64,000 nucleotides of DNA from Bacillota bacterium (GCA_021797815.1 JAJZYZ010000001.1:62001-126000); one strand, 5' to 3'; positions 19,160 to 27,865 are shown, numbered from the stretch's first letter. Translations and numbers: made by a program. Notes: a model not told the origin generated them from the letters alone.

Positions 19160-21511
19160 ATGGCTCTCGAAACAACGGAGCTCCGTCCGCTCGGAAAGTC
19201 TATCAAGCGCAAGGAAGACGCCCGCCTGGTCCGCGGGCAGGGCCGCTTTCTGGACGACATCAAGCTCCCTCGCATGCTTTACCTGGCCCTCGTCCGCAGC
19301 CCGTACGCCCACGCCCGCATCGTCGGTATCGACACCGCACGGGCCCGTGCCCTTCCGGGCGTACACCTGGTTCTGACGGGGGAAGACCTCGCGAAGCTTA
19401 ACCTGGCGTGGATGCCGACTCTGGCCGGCGACAAGCAGATGGTGCTGGCCACCGACAAGGTCCTCTTCCAGTACCAGGAGGTGGCGGCCGTCATCGCCGA
19501 CACCCGAGCCCTGGCCGAGGATGGGGCGGCGCTCGTGGAGGTAACATACGATCCCCTGCCCGTGGTAGTAGACCCCCGGCGGGCGCTTGAGCCGGACGCG
19601 CCGGTCCTCCGTGACGACCGGGAGCAGCGGGACAATCACATATTCCACTGGGAGGTGGGGGAGCGCGCCGCCACGGACGAGGCGCTGCGAGCCTCGGCGG
19701 TGGTTGTGAAAGAGAGCATCCGCATGCCGCGGGTGCATCCGGCGCCGGTCGAACCGTGCGGATGCATCGCGGATTATGACGGCGCTATGGGCAAACTCAC
19801 CTGGTACGTCACGTCGCAGGCACCCCACGCCCATCGAACCGTCCTGGCCATGGTGGCCGGCCTGCCCGAGCACAAGATCCACGTCATTTCCCCCGACGTC
19901 GGCGGCGGCTTCGGCAACAAGGTGCCCGTCTTCCCCGGGTACGTGGCGGCCATCGTCGGTTCCATCTCTCTCGGACGGCCGGTGAAGTGGGTCGAGACAC
20001 GCACGGAAAACCTGACCAGCACCAACTTCGCCCGCGATTACTTCATGGACGTCGAGCTTGGGGCGGACGACAAGGGACGCGTCACGGCTCTCAAGGTGAC
20101 GACCGTCGCCGACCACGGCGCCTTTGACGCCGCGGCCGACCCGACGAAGTACCCGGCGGGCCTCTTCAGCATTGTTACGGGCTCCTATGACTTCCCCACC
20201 GCCTTCGCCGAGGTTGACGCCGCTTACACCAACAAGGCCCCCGGGGGCATCGCCTATCGCTGCTCGTTTCGCGTCACCGAAGCCTCGTTCCTCATCGAGC
20301 GGGCGATGAACTCCCTGGCCCTTAAGCTTGGCGTCGACCCGGCGGATCTCCGCTTCCAAAACTTCATAGGGAGCGACCGGTTTCCTTACGACTCGCCGCT
20401 TGGATGGACATACGACAGCGGAAATTACGCGGCCACGCTTAATCGGGCGCTTGACATGATTGACTACCGGGCGCTGCGCCAGGAACAGGCCGAGCGGCGG
20501 GCGCGGGGAGAATTCATGGGCATCGGCATCTCCACCTTCACGGAGATTGTCGGAGCCGGCCCGAGCCAGTCGTTCGACATTCTCGGCATCAAGATGTTCG
20601 ACAGCTGCGAGATTCGCGTACATCCGACCGGCAAGGTCATCGCCCGTCTCGGCACCCGCCATCAGGGTCAGGGACATGAGACCACGTTTGCCCAGATCAT
20701 CGCGGAGGAGCTCGGCCTCAGCACCGAGGACGTGCTGGTGGAGGAAGGCGACACCGACACCGCCCCGTATGGTCTCGGCACATACGCCAGCCGCAGCACC
20801 CCGACTGCCGGGGGCGCCGCGGCTCTGGCTGCGCGGCGGGTGCGCGACAAGGGCCGGAAAATCGCCGCGCATCTCCTGGAAGTGTCGGACGACGAGGTGG
20901 AATGGGACGGCCAGCGATTCTATGCCGCCGGGGCCCCGGAGCACGCCGTGAGCATGGCCGAGGTTTCCCTGGCGGCCTACACCAACCTGCCCGCCGGCAT
21001 GGAACCGGGCCTCGAGGCGACCTTCTACTACGACCCGCCCAATCTCACGTTTCCGAACGGCGCCTATGTGGCGGTAGTCGACATCGACAAGGGCACCGGC
21101 GAGGCCAAGGTGAGGCGGTTTGTGGCCGTTGACGACTGCGGCACGGTTATCAATCCGATGGTGGTGGAGGGACAGATCCACGGCGGGCTCACGGAAGGGT
21201 TCGCCATTGCCTTCATGCAGGAGATTGCGTTTGACGAGGACGGCAACTGCCTCGCCCCCAACTTCACGGAGTATCTCGTGCCGACAGCGGTCGAGGCACC
21301 GAAGTGGGAGACGGACCGCACCGTGACCCCGTCGCCGCACCATCCTATCGGCGCCAAGGGGGTGGGGGAGTCGCCCAACGTGGGCTCACCGGCCGCGTTT
21401 GCGAACGCGGTCATGGATGCGCTCTCGCCGCTTGGGGTCACCAACCTCGACATCCCGCTGTTTCCCTGGAAGATCTGGGAGGTTCTGAGACAGCATGGCG
21501 TGACCGAGTAA
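19160..21511 (+). CDS. coxL: Carbon monoxide dehydrogenase large (Mo-Cu) subunit, form I
   Basis: Form I active-site loop AYRCSFR at 20252-20272; GGFGNKVPVFPGYVA; GAKGVGESPNVGSPAAFANAV. Confidence 0.95.
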   Translation: MALETTELRPLGKSIKRKEDARLVRGQGRFLDDIKLPRMLYLALVRSPYAHARIVGIDTARARALPGVHLVLTGEDLAKLNLAWMPTLAGDKQMVLATDKVLFQYQEVAAVIADTRALAEDGAALVEVTYDPLPVVVDPRRALEPDAPVLRDDREQRDNHIFHWEVGERAATDEALRASAVVVKESIRMPRVHPAPVEPCGCIADYDGAMGKLTWYVTSQAPHAHRTVLAMVAGLPEHKIHVISPDVGGGFGNKVPVFPGYVAAIVGSISLGRPVKWVETRTENLTSTNFARDYFMDVELGADDKGRVTALKVTTVADHGAFDAAADPTKYPAGLFSIVTGSYDFPTAFAEVDAAYTNKAPGGIAYRCSFRVTEASFLIERAMNSLALKLGVDPADLRFQNFIGSDRFPYDSPLGWTYDSGNYAATLNRALDMIDYRALRQEQAERRARGEFMGIGISTFTEIVGAGPSQSFDILGIKMFDSCEIRVHPTGKVIARLGTRHQGQGHETTFAQIIAEELGLSTEDVLVEEGDTDTAPYGLGTYASRSTPTAGGAAALAARRVRDKGRKIAAHLLEVSDDEVEWDGQRFYAAGAPEHAVSMAEVSLAAYTNLPAGMEPGLEATFYYDPPNLTFPNGAYVAVVDIDKGTGEAKVRRFVAVDDCGTVINPMVVEGQIHGGLTEGFAIAFMQEIAFDEDGNCLAPNFTEYLVPTAVEAPKWETDRTVTPSPHHPIGAKGVGESPNVGSPAAFANAVMDALSPLGVTNLDIPLFPWKIWEVLRQHGVTE

Positions 21512-21562
21512 GCGCGTTCACCCGTACAGGCAGACGGGCGGAACAGAAGACCGGAGGAGGCC

Positions 21563-22522
21563 ATGAGACAGACGATCTGGTCCACGATGGCGGCGCTTGA
21601 GGAACAGCGGACCCCGTACGTGCTGGTGACGGTGGTGCGGAGCGTCCGCCCGTCCTCCGCCCGGCCGGGGATGCGGGCGGTCGTAACCGCCGACGGGCGC
21701 ATCGATGGCTTCATCGGCGGACAATGCACCCGGCATCTGGTGCTGGAGATGGCCCGCGAAGTGCTGGCGCGGCGCGATGCCTGCCTGCTGCGGGTCACGA
21801 CCGACCCGGTCCCCAGCTCAGATCCCGGCGTGGTGACACGGCTTATGACCTGCCAGAGCGGCGGGGAGGTGGAGCTCCTGCTGGAACCCCATCTGCCGCC
21901 GCCGGTCCTGGTCATCATCGGCGGCACGCCCATCGCGGACGCGGTCAGAAGTCTCGCCGAGGATCTTGACTACACCGTCCACCAGCACGCGTGGGAGCCG
22001 CCGGAGACACTCGAGGCCCTGTTCGCCCGCGCCCTGTCGGTTGAGGGGGAACGTCCGGCCTATCTCATCGCGAGCCAGGGTGAGTATGACGAAGATGCGC
22101 TCCTGGCTGTGGCCGCGCACCACCCATCCTATGTGGGGGTGGTGGCAAGCCCCCGGCGGGCGGAGCGGCTGCGCGAGGTGTTGATAGAAGCGGGGGCATC
22201 GCCCGAGTTCGTCGAGGCGGTATCGGCCCCGGCCGGTCTTGATCTGGGTGCGGTGAGCCCGGCCGAGGTGGCGCTCAGCATCCTGGCGGAACTGCTGGTG
22301 GTCCGTCGCAGGACGCCTGTCGAAGCCGCACGGCCGGTGGCGCGGGAGGAGGATGTCCGGCCGTCCGCGGTTCTGGATCCGGTCTGCGGGATGACCGTGG
22401 ACCTGAACGCCACACCCCATACGGCCGTCCACCAGGGAACGACGTACGGGTTCTGCGGTCGGGGCTGCCTGCAGGCCTTCTTGCAGGATCCCGCCTCCTA
22501 CGCGGCCCAAAGCGCCCACTAG
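21563..22522 (+). CDS. coxF: XdhC/CoxF-type accessory protein fused to a C-terminal YHS metal-binding domain
   Basis: XdhC-like N-terminus (RPSSARPGMRAVVTADGRIDGFIGGQC) and Rossmann part (YVGVVASPRRAERLREVL), then DPVCGMTVDLNATPHTAVHQGTTYGFCGRGCLQAFLQDPASY. Confidence 0.8.
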   Translation: MRQTIWSTMAALEEQRTPYVLVTVVRSVRPSSARPGMRAVVTADGRIDGFIGGQCTRHLVLEMAREVLARRDACLLRVTTDPVPSSDPGVVTRLMTCQSGGEVELLLEPHLPPPVLVIIGGTPIADAVRSLAEDLDYTVHQHAWEPPETLEALFARALSVEGERPAYLIASQGEYDEDALLAVAAHHPSYVGVVASPRRAERLREVLIEAGASPEFVEAVSAPAGLDLGAVSPAEVALSILAELLVVRRRTPVEAARPVAREEDVRPSAVLDPVCGMTVDLNATPHTAVHQGTTYGFCGRGCLQAFLQDPASYAAQSAH

Positions 22523-22564
22523 GGACAGGGCACGCTGGCCAGCATCGGCACCACGGGTCCCAAC

Positions 22565-22619
22565 GTTCGAAGAAGGTTCGAATATGGGTCGAGGAAGGGT
22601 CGAGGAAGGGTCGAAAAAG
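22565..22619. repeat. Five tandem 11-bp units between coxF and coxG
   Basis: GTTCGAAGAAG / GTTCGAATATG / GGTCGAGGAAG / GGTCGAGGAAG / GGTCGAAAAAG, contiguous. Confidence 0.95.
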
Positions 22620-22632
22620 GAGGGAGCCGCAG

Positions 22633-23109
22633 GTGCACACGTATACCGGAACTCTCGCATTAGAGGCTCCCCTGGAGCGGGTCTACCGCTTCATCACGGC
22701 CGCCGCCGACGTCGGGCCCTGCATGCCCGACGTCGCCTCGGTGGACGTGAAAGACGACACGCACTTCCAGGCCCGCGTCCGGGTGGGCGTGGGACCGGTC
22801 CGCGGTTCTTTTGACCTGAGTGCGGCCATCGTGCCTGACGGGGAGGGGAAATCGGCGGCCCTGGAAGTCCGGGGTGGCGGCATGGGGAGTGGGGTGGACA
22901 TTGCGAGCGAGCTTCAGCTGGCGGAAGTCGCGCCGGGCTCCACGGAACTCCGGTGGGAAGCGCGCGTCACCATCAGTGGACCGCTCGCGGCGTTGGGTGC
23001 GCGGCTCATCGACGGGCAGGCCAAACGCATTACGGCGCAGCTGTTCGACAACATAGAGGCCCGGATCCGACAGCTGTCAGAGGGAGGACCCCGGGAAGTT
23101 GAGGGATAG
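22633..23109 (+). CDS. coxG: CoxG-type SRPBCC protein
   Basis: GTLALEAPLERVYRFITAAADVGPCMPDVASVDVKDDTHFQARVRVGVGPVRGSF; position in the cox operon. Confidence 0.88.
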   Translation: MHTYTGTLALEAPLERVYRFITAAADVGPCMPDVASVDVKDDTHFQARVRVGVGPVRGSFDLSAAIVPDGEGKSAALEVRGGGMGSGVDIASELQLAEVAPGSTELRWEARVTISGPLAALGARLIDGQAKRITAQLFDNIEARIRQLSEGGPREVEG

Positions 23110-23116
23110 CCGGGAA

Positions 23117-23971
23117 ATGGCGGCCGACCGCGTGGACGCCCTGCTCGACCGCCTTCGGCAGGCGAGCTACATCGCGTCGCGAGAGGCGGTAAGCGCCCTC
23201 TATCTCGCGGAGACCCTCGGCCGCCCGCTCCTGGTTGAGGGACCGGCCGGCGTGGGCAAGACCGATCTGGCCCGCGCATGGGCAGCACTCAGCGGACGGG
23301 ATCTTGTGCGTCTGCAGTGTTACGAAGGCATCGATGCCAGTCAGGCGGTCTATGACTGGAATTATCCAAAACAGCTGCTGTCGGCGCGCCTGGCCGCCGA
23401 GGGGACCGATATCGGCGCCCTGTACGGGCCGGGGTTTCTGGTTGAGCGCCCCCTCTTGCAGGCCGTCTCGGCGAGCCCTGCCCCGGTATTGCTGGTGGAC
23501 GAAGTCGATCGGGGCGATGAGGCGATGGAGGCGCTGCTGCTGGAGTTTTTGGGCGAGTCGCAGATTACGATTCCCGAGCTGGGCACGGTGCGGGCCGGGG
23601 AACCGCTGCGGGTCATCCTCACCTCGAACCGGGTGCGGGAGCTGTCAGATGCGCTGCGCCGGCGGTGTCTGTACCTCTGGCTCGACTTCCCGGATGCCGA
23701 GCGCGAAGTTGAAATTATCCGTGTCCGGGCGCCGGAGGTTCCGGGTGTCCTGGCCCGGGCGGTGGCAGACGCGACCCATGCGCTTCGACGCCTCGATTTG
23801 ATAAAGCCCCCGGGCCTGTCCGAGGCCGTCGACTGGGCCCGCGCCCTCAACGCGCTCGGCTTCCACGAGTTGAGCCGGGACGCCGTCGAGGCGACCGCCA
23901 GTGCCGTGGTGAAGACAGCCGAGGACCGGGCCGCCGTGGAACGGCACTTAGGAAGTCATGGACGGCTCTGA
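23117..23971 (+). CDS. coxD: MoxR-type AAA+ ATPase, CoxD
   Basis: EGPAGVGKTDLARAWA Walker A, PAPVLLVDEVDRGDEAMEALLLEFLGE Walker B. Confidence 0.92.
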   Translation: MAADRVDALLDRLRQASYIASREAVSALYLAETLGRPLLVEGPAGVGKTDLARAWAALSGRDLVRLQCYEGIDASQAVYDWNYPKQLLSARLAAEGTDIGALYGPGFLVERPLLQAVSASPAPVLLVDEVDRGDEAMEALLLEFLGESQITIPELGTVRAGEPLRVILTSNRVRELSDALRRRCLYLWLDFPDAEREVEIIRVRAPEVPGVLARAVADATHALRRLDLIKPPGLSEAVDWARALNALGFHELSRDAVEATASAVVKTAEDRAAVERHLGSHGRL

Positions 23972-25076
23972 TCCGGCGGCCGCCCTCGCGAGCTTTTCCC
24001 ACTATCTCCGCCGCCAGGGATTCAGTACCGGCCCGGACGACACCCGGCTCGCTCTTCTGGCGCTCGGGCATTCCCATCTTCTTGACGGCGGTGAGGTTCA
24101 AGACCTGCTGCGGACCGTCTATGCGCGATCGCCGTCCGAGTGGAGCCGCTTTCCCGATCTCTGGACCGCGTATCTCACGGGACGCCGCCCGCGGGCTGTT
24201 CCCCCGCCTCCCCGGACGCTCCCCGAGGGGTCGGGTTCGAAGAGCCGCGAGGAGGCCGGACCGTCCCTCACCCGGCCGGCCGTCACGGGCAGGCGCCTGG
24301 CCTACAGCCCCACCTGGGGGGAGCGCTTTGACGTGCGTCTGGCGACGGGCTCAGAGCTTCTCGGCGTGCGCCAGGCGGCCATCGGCACCCTGGCCGCCCT
24401 TCACCAACACCCGGGAACGCGGCGGGGTGCGCCTGGCCATCCTCTTTTGGATATGCGTCGAACGATGGCGGCCGCCCTGCGCCTCGGCGGAGAGCCCGCC
24501 GTCTGGCACGAACGGCGCCGGCGGCCTCAGCCGCCCGCCATGGTGCTGGTGGTGGACTGTTCGGGATCCATGCGCGAGCATGCGTCCTACCTGCTCACCT
24601 GGGCATGGGCGCTGTCCCGGCTGCCGATCCGGCTCGAGGTGTTCGTGTTTTCCACCGAAGTCATTCGGCTCACCCCGCGCCTCCGCCGTCTGTCGCCCGG
24701 CCAGGACCCGCTGGTCGGGCTTGACGCGCTGTCGGGCGGGACCAAGATCGGGGCGGCGCTCGAGCATATCCTGACCGCCTATCGGGAGCGGCTCGGTCCA
24801 CGGACAACGCTGGCGGTCGCCTCAGACGGGTTCGACTCCGGGGACCAGGCGCTTCTTTCGGTCAGCACGCGGGCGCTTGCGGCCCGCGTCCACTGCCTTA
24901 CCTGGCTCAATCCGGCCGCATCTCAGAAGGGATACCGCCCGCAGTCTGCGGGGATCCGGACCGTTCTGCCCCTCGTGGACCAGCATCTGCCGGTCCACGA
25001 CCGGGCGAGCATGCTGGCCGCTCTGCAGCAAGGGGCATTTCGGAGAACGTTCAAAAGAAGCGCCGCGGACGGATGA
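23958..25076 (+). CDS. coxE: VWA-domain protein CoxE
   Basis: MVLVVDCSGSMREHASYLL MIDAS; overlaps the coxD 3' end by 14 bp. Confidence 0.9.
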   Translation: MDGSDPAAALASFSHYLRRQGFSTGPDDTRLALLALGHSHLLDGGEVQDLLRTVYARSPSEWSRFPDLWTAYLTGRRPRAVPPPPRTLPEGSGSKSREEAGPSLTRPAVTGRRLAYSPTWGERFDVRLATGSELLGVRQAAIGTLAALHQHPGTRRGAPGHPLLDMRRTMAAALRLGGEPAVWHERRRRPQPPAMVLVVDCSGSMREHASYLLTWAWALSRLPIRLEVFVFSTEVIRLTPRLRRLSPGQDPLVGLDALSGGTKIGAALEHILTAYRERLGPRTTLAVASDGFDSGDQALLSVSTRALAARVHCLTWLNPAASQKGYRPQSAGIRTVLPLVDQHLPVHDRASMLAALQQGAFRRTFKRSAADG

Positions 25077-25287
25077 CAGGCGGGAGCCGGTGCCGGTCCA
25101 GCGCGCATTGCCGTGGGCGGCGTCTGGTGTATGAATGAGAGAACAGAAGACAGTGGCCGCAGGTTCGCCAGCCGGGTAATGTCTCCATAGGCGCACCCGT
25201 CAGAAGAGCGGTCCAGGGCTTCGTTGCCCGGTCGCCGTGAGGCCTCGGCGCGGTGCCTCTTTAGGAGACGGACACTCGATGAAGCGA

Positions 25288-25305
25288 GAGACGTGCGAGA
25301 CGTGC
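25288..25305. repeat. 9-bp tandem duplication GAGACGTGC x2 just upstream of the dehydrogenase ribosome-binding site
   Basis: gagacgtgcgagacgtgcgaaagg. Confidence 0.8.
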
Positions 25306-25318
25306 GAAAGGAAAGTCC

Positions 25319-26443
25319 ATGACCGAACCACTCTTGCGAACCCACTGGACCGACCCCGTCACCGGCGTTCACGGGTGGCTCGTGCTTGACCGGGTGCAAA
25401 ATGGACTGGCCGGCGGCGGCATTCGCATGCGACCCGGTCTCACCCCGGCCGAGGTGGAGAGTCTGGCGCGGGTGATGACCCGTAAGCTTCGCATTCTTAA
25501 CTTTGACGCGGGCGGGGCAAAGGCCGGCATTGCCTGCGACCCGGCACGTTCGGACGCGCTTCAGATTCTGGAGCGCTTCTTGACCGTTCATCGCCCGTTC
25601 CTCGCCGAGACATGGGCCACGAGCGAAGATCTGGGCACCCATGAACGCGACATCCTGGCCATCACCGAGCGTCTCGGGCTCCACACATCGGTGCACGCCG
25701 GCCTGATGCACCAGCCCGACCCGGCGGCGGCCGGGGAGCGGCTGGCCCGCATCCTTCAGCTCACGACCTCCGGAATGTCCATCACCGACGCCGTCACCGG
25801 CTATGGGGTGGCGGCGGCGACCGCCCGCTGCCTGAACGCGTTCGGCTGGGAGTCATCGTCCGTGCGCGTGGCGGTGCAGGGCTTCGGCACCGTCGGCGGG
25901 GGCAGCGCCTGGTACCTCGAACAGCTCGGCCTCAGAATCGTGGCGGTGGCGGATCGCGCGGGACTCATCGTCAAGCACGATGGCCTCGACGTGGCTACCC
26001 TCCTGGCCGCCCGCAACCAGTTCGGCGTCGTCGACCGGACGGCGCTTCCCGCGGACTACGAGACGCAACGCGGTGACGAGTGGCTGGAGGTTCCGGCCGA
26101 CGTCCTCATCCCGGCCGCCGTGGCCGGCGCCATCCATGCGGGCAACGCGGACCGTGTGCGTGCGCGTCTTGTGGTTGAGGGGGCGAACCTGCCGGTCACG
26201 GCGGAGGCCGACGCCATCCTCCATCAGCGCGGCGTTGTGGTGGTGCCGGACTTCGTCGCCAATGCCGGCGGAGCCGGTGTTTTTGTGGCCGCCCTCTCGA
26301 ACGACGTGGGGTCGACGGCGGAGGGCGTGCTGGATTACGTGGGCCACACCATCGGGGAGTGGACAGACCGCATCTTGGCCGTCGCGCGGGAGCGGAAGTC
26401 AACCCTCCGGGCGGCGGCGGTGGAGCTCACCGATATCGGGTGA
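25319..26443 (+). CDS. Glu/Leu/Phe/Val dehydrogenase family protein
   Basis: GGGIRMRPGLTPAEVESLARVMTRKLRILNFDAGGAKAGI and VAVQGFGTVGGGSAWYL. Confidence 0.9.
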   Translation: MTEPLLRTHWTDPVTGVHGWLVLDRVQNGLAGGGIRMRPGLTPAEVESLARVMTRKLRILNFDAGGAKAGIACDPARSDALQILERFLTVHRPFLAETWATSEDLGTHERDILAITERLGLHTSVHAGLMHQPDPAAAGERLARILQLTTSGMSITDAVTGYGVAAATARCLNAFGWESSSVRVAVQGFGTVGGGSAWYLEQLGLRIVAVADRAGLIVKHDGLDVATLLAARNQFGVVDRTALPADYETQRGDEWLEVPADVLIPAAVAGAIHAGNADRVRARLVVEGANLPVTAEADAILHQRGVVVVPDFVANAGGAGVFVAALSNDVGSTAEGVLDYVGHTIGEWTDRILAVARERKSTLRAAAVELTDIG

Positions 26444-26449
26444 AGGGCC

Positions 26450-27595
26450 TCACCCGACGCCATCGGACGGCGAGGCGCCTCTCCGAACATTTTCGCGCGC
26501 TCGCAGGCGCATGCCGCGCCTTGTCAACCAGACATTGCGCACGGCCATTATACTTACGGCCGCCCAGGCTAGAAGGGCGATCCACACGAATGCGGCCCCG
26601 ATCGGATGGAGCCCGGAAAATCCCGGCACCCGGGAGAGCGTGGTGGTGGCGGTGGCGTACATGCCGAGCGGGAACACGATGCTCCATTGGGCGGGATGGT
26701 AGCCAATCGGCTCGTGCTCATGCCCGTACTTCCACCAGCCCAGCACCAACAGAAGGGGAATCCACCAGGAACCCCAGGCCCACAAGACCACGGTCAGGCC
26801 TTCCAAGAACGGACGCACCGTCACGAGGGCGGCGCCGGCGTGATGCAGCAATAGGAGCCGGGAGCTTGCCAGCACGGTGATGGCGGTCGCCCCCATGTTG
26901 ATCCAGTAGGGCGGGTCAAGGTCCGCCGCGCGGACCCGGTAAAAAAACAGGCGGTCCATCACGAGGCCGATAAAGACCACGTACAGCATGATGCCCATGG
27001 CCCAAAAGACCAAGGCCGCGAGAAAGAGCGCTTTCCCTGCGTGCGGCAGGTGATCGACCATGGCGCCGAGCCAGGTGGAGAGAGACTCTTCGGCCACGAT
27101 GGCGATGAGCCAGCCGCCGTTGACCATCGTGAGGCGAACACGCCGCCCCACGATGAGAAGAGTGGTCAGGCTGTAGAACAGCACGATCCACAGGAGGCAT
27201 CCGGTTACCCCCAGCGCGAGGCCCAGAAACGGCCGGTGCGCGAACAGAAACCGCACCGCCAGGACGTTGGACGCGGCCACCATCGTGAAGTAACCGAACA
27301 TGCGAGCGGGATTCGTGACATCCTGACGGGTCTCTTCGGTGAAGCGTGCCCCGCGCAGGACATAAGTCACCCAGAGGAAGCCATATGCCGCGGCGCCGAT
27401 CCACATAAGCCCCATGGAGATGGCCGTCTGATGATAGAGATGAAGCGCGGTCGACACGATCTCGGTGGCCATGACGAGGGCAAAGTAGCCGGGGTACAGA
27501 CCCTTCAGGGTGGAATGCGCGCCGGTGGTGCTGGAGGCGCCCTCCGTTCCGCCGGCTTTTAGTGTTGTCGGTGTTCGTGATGGGAAAGCTTCCAT
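26450..27595 (-). CDS. TDT-family (TehA/SLAC1-like) anion transporter
   Basis: About ten hydrophobic segments; LYPGYFALVMATEIVSTALHL N-terminal pattern typical of TDT/C4-dicarboxylate-type transporters. Confidence 0.8.
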   Translation of the reverse strand: MEAFPSRTPTTLKAGGTEGASSTTGAHSTLKGLYPGYFALVMATEIVSTALHLYHQTAISMGLMWIGAAAYGFLWVTYVLRGARFTEETRQDVTNPARMFGYFTMVAASNVLAVRFLFAHRPFLGLALGVTGCLLWIVLFYSLTTLLIVGRRVRLTMVNGGWLIAIVAEESLSTWLGAMVDHLPHAGKALFLAALVFWAMGIMLYVVFIGLVMDRLFFYRVRAADLDPPYWINMGATAITVLASSRLLLLHHAGAALVTVRPFLEGLTVVLWAWGSWWIPLLLVLGWWKYGHEHEPIGYHPAQWSIVFPLGMYATATTTLSRVPGFSGLHPIGAAFVWIALLAWAAVSIMAVRNVWLTRRGMRLRARENVRRGASPSDGVG

Positions 27596-27659
27596 GGGAA
27601 GAACGCCGCCGCCTTTCGTTCCCGTTCTATCTTCTATGGCGCAGCGGCGCCCGCCTAAG

Positions 27660-27675
27660 TGTGATCTGCATCACG
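27660..27675. promoter_or_regulatory. CRP/FNR-family-like palindrome TGTGATCTGCATCACG
   Basis: Fits TGTGA-N6-TCACA at 9 of 10 positions (last base G instead of A); 65 bp upstream of the TDT gene. Confidence 0.6.
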
Positions 27676-27724
27676 ATCAGCCCCATCCCCACGCTCACGC
27701 TCCCCTCCGACTTTCCTTGGTCAT

Positions 27725-27740
27725 CGTGACAATGATCACG
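27725..27740. promoter_or_regulatory. Second CRP/FNR-family-like palindrome CGTGACAATGATCACG
   Basis: CGTGA-N6-TCACG core. Extended 20-mer ATCGTGACAATGATCACGAT is palindromic except for the C/G-facing positions at one pair of its arms and the centre. Confidence 0.6.
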
Positions 27741-27865
27741 ATGTTCCTCGCGGCCTTGCCCCCACTTGAGTAGAGAAGCTCACCCATCGCGCCCGGGCAC
27801 ACGGCCGGGATCGATGTGGACACTGAAGTCCGCGGCACCTACCCCCAAAGAGAGGAGACGAGGGG

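Noticed and set aside
18980-21343. 787-aa minus-strand ORF opposite coxL
   Set aside because: GC-rich shadow ORF antisense to a clear CoxL; no recognisable protein motifs.
22565-22619. Possible CRISPR array
   Set aside because: Direct 11-bp tandem units without spacers and no cas genes in the window.
25130-25290. Possible cobalamin or TPP riboswitch (GCCACTG- and GGGTAAT-like words)
   Set aside because: Words are in the wrong order or strand and the surrounding consensus boxes are missing.
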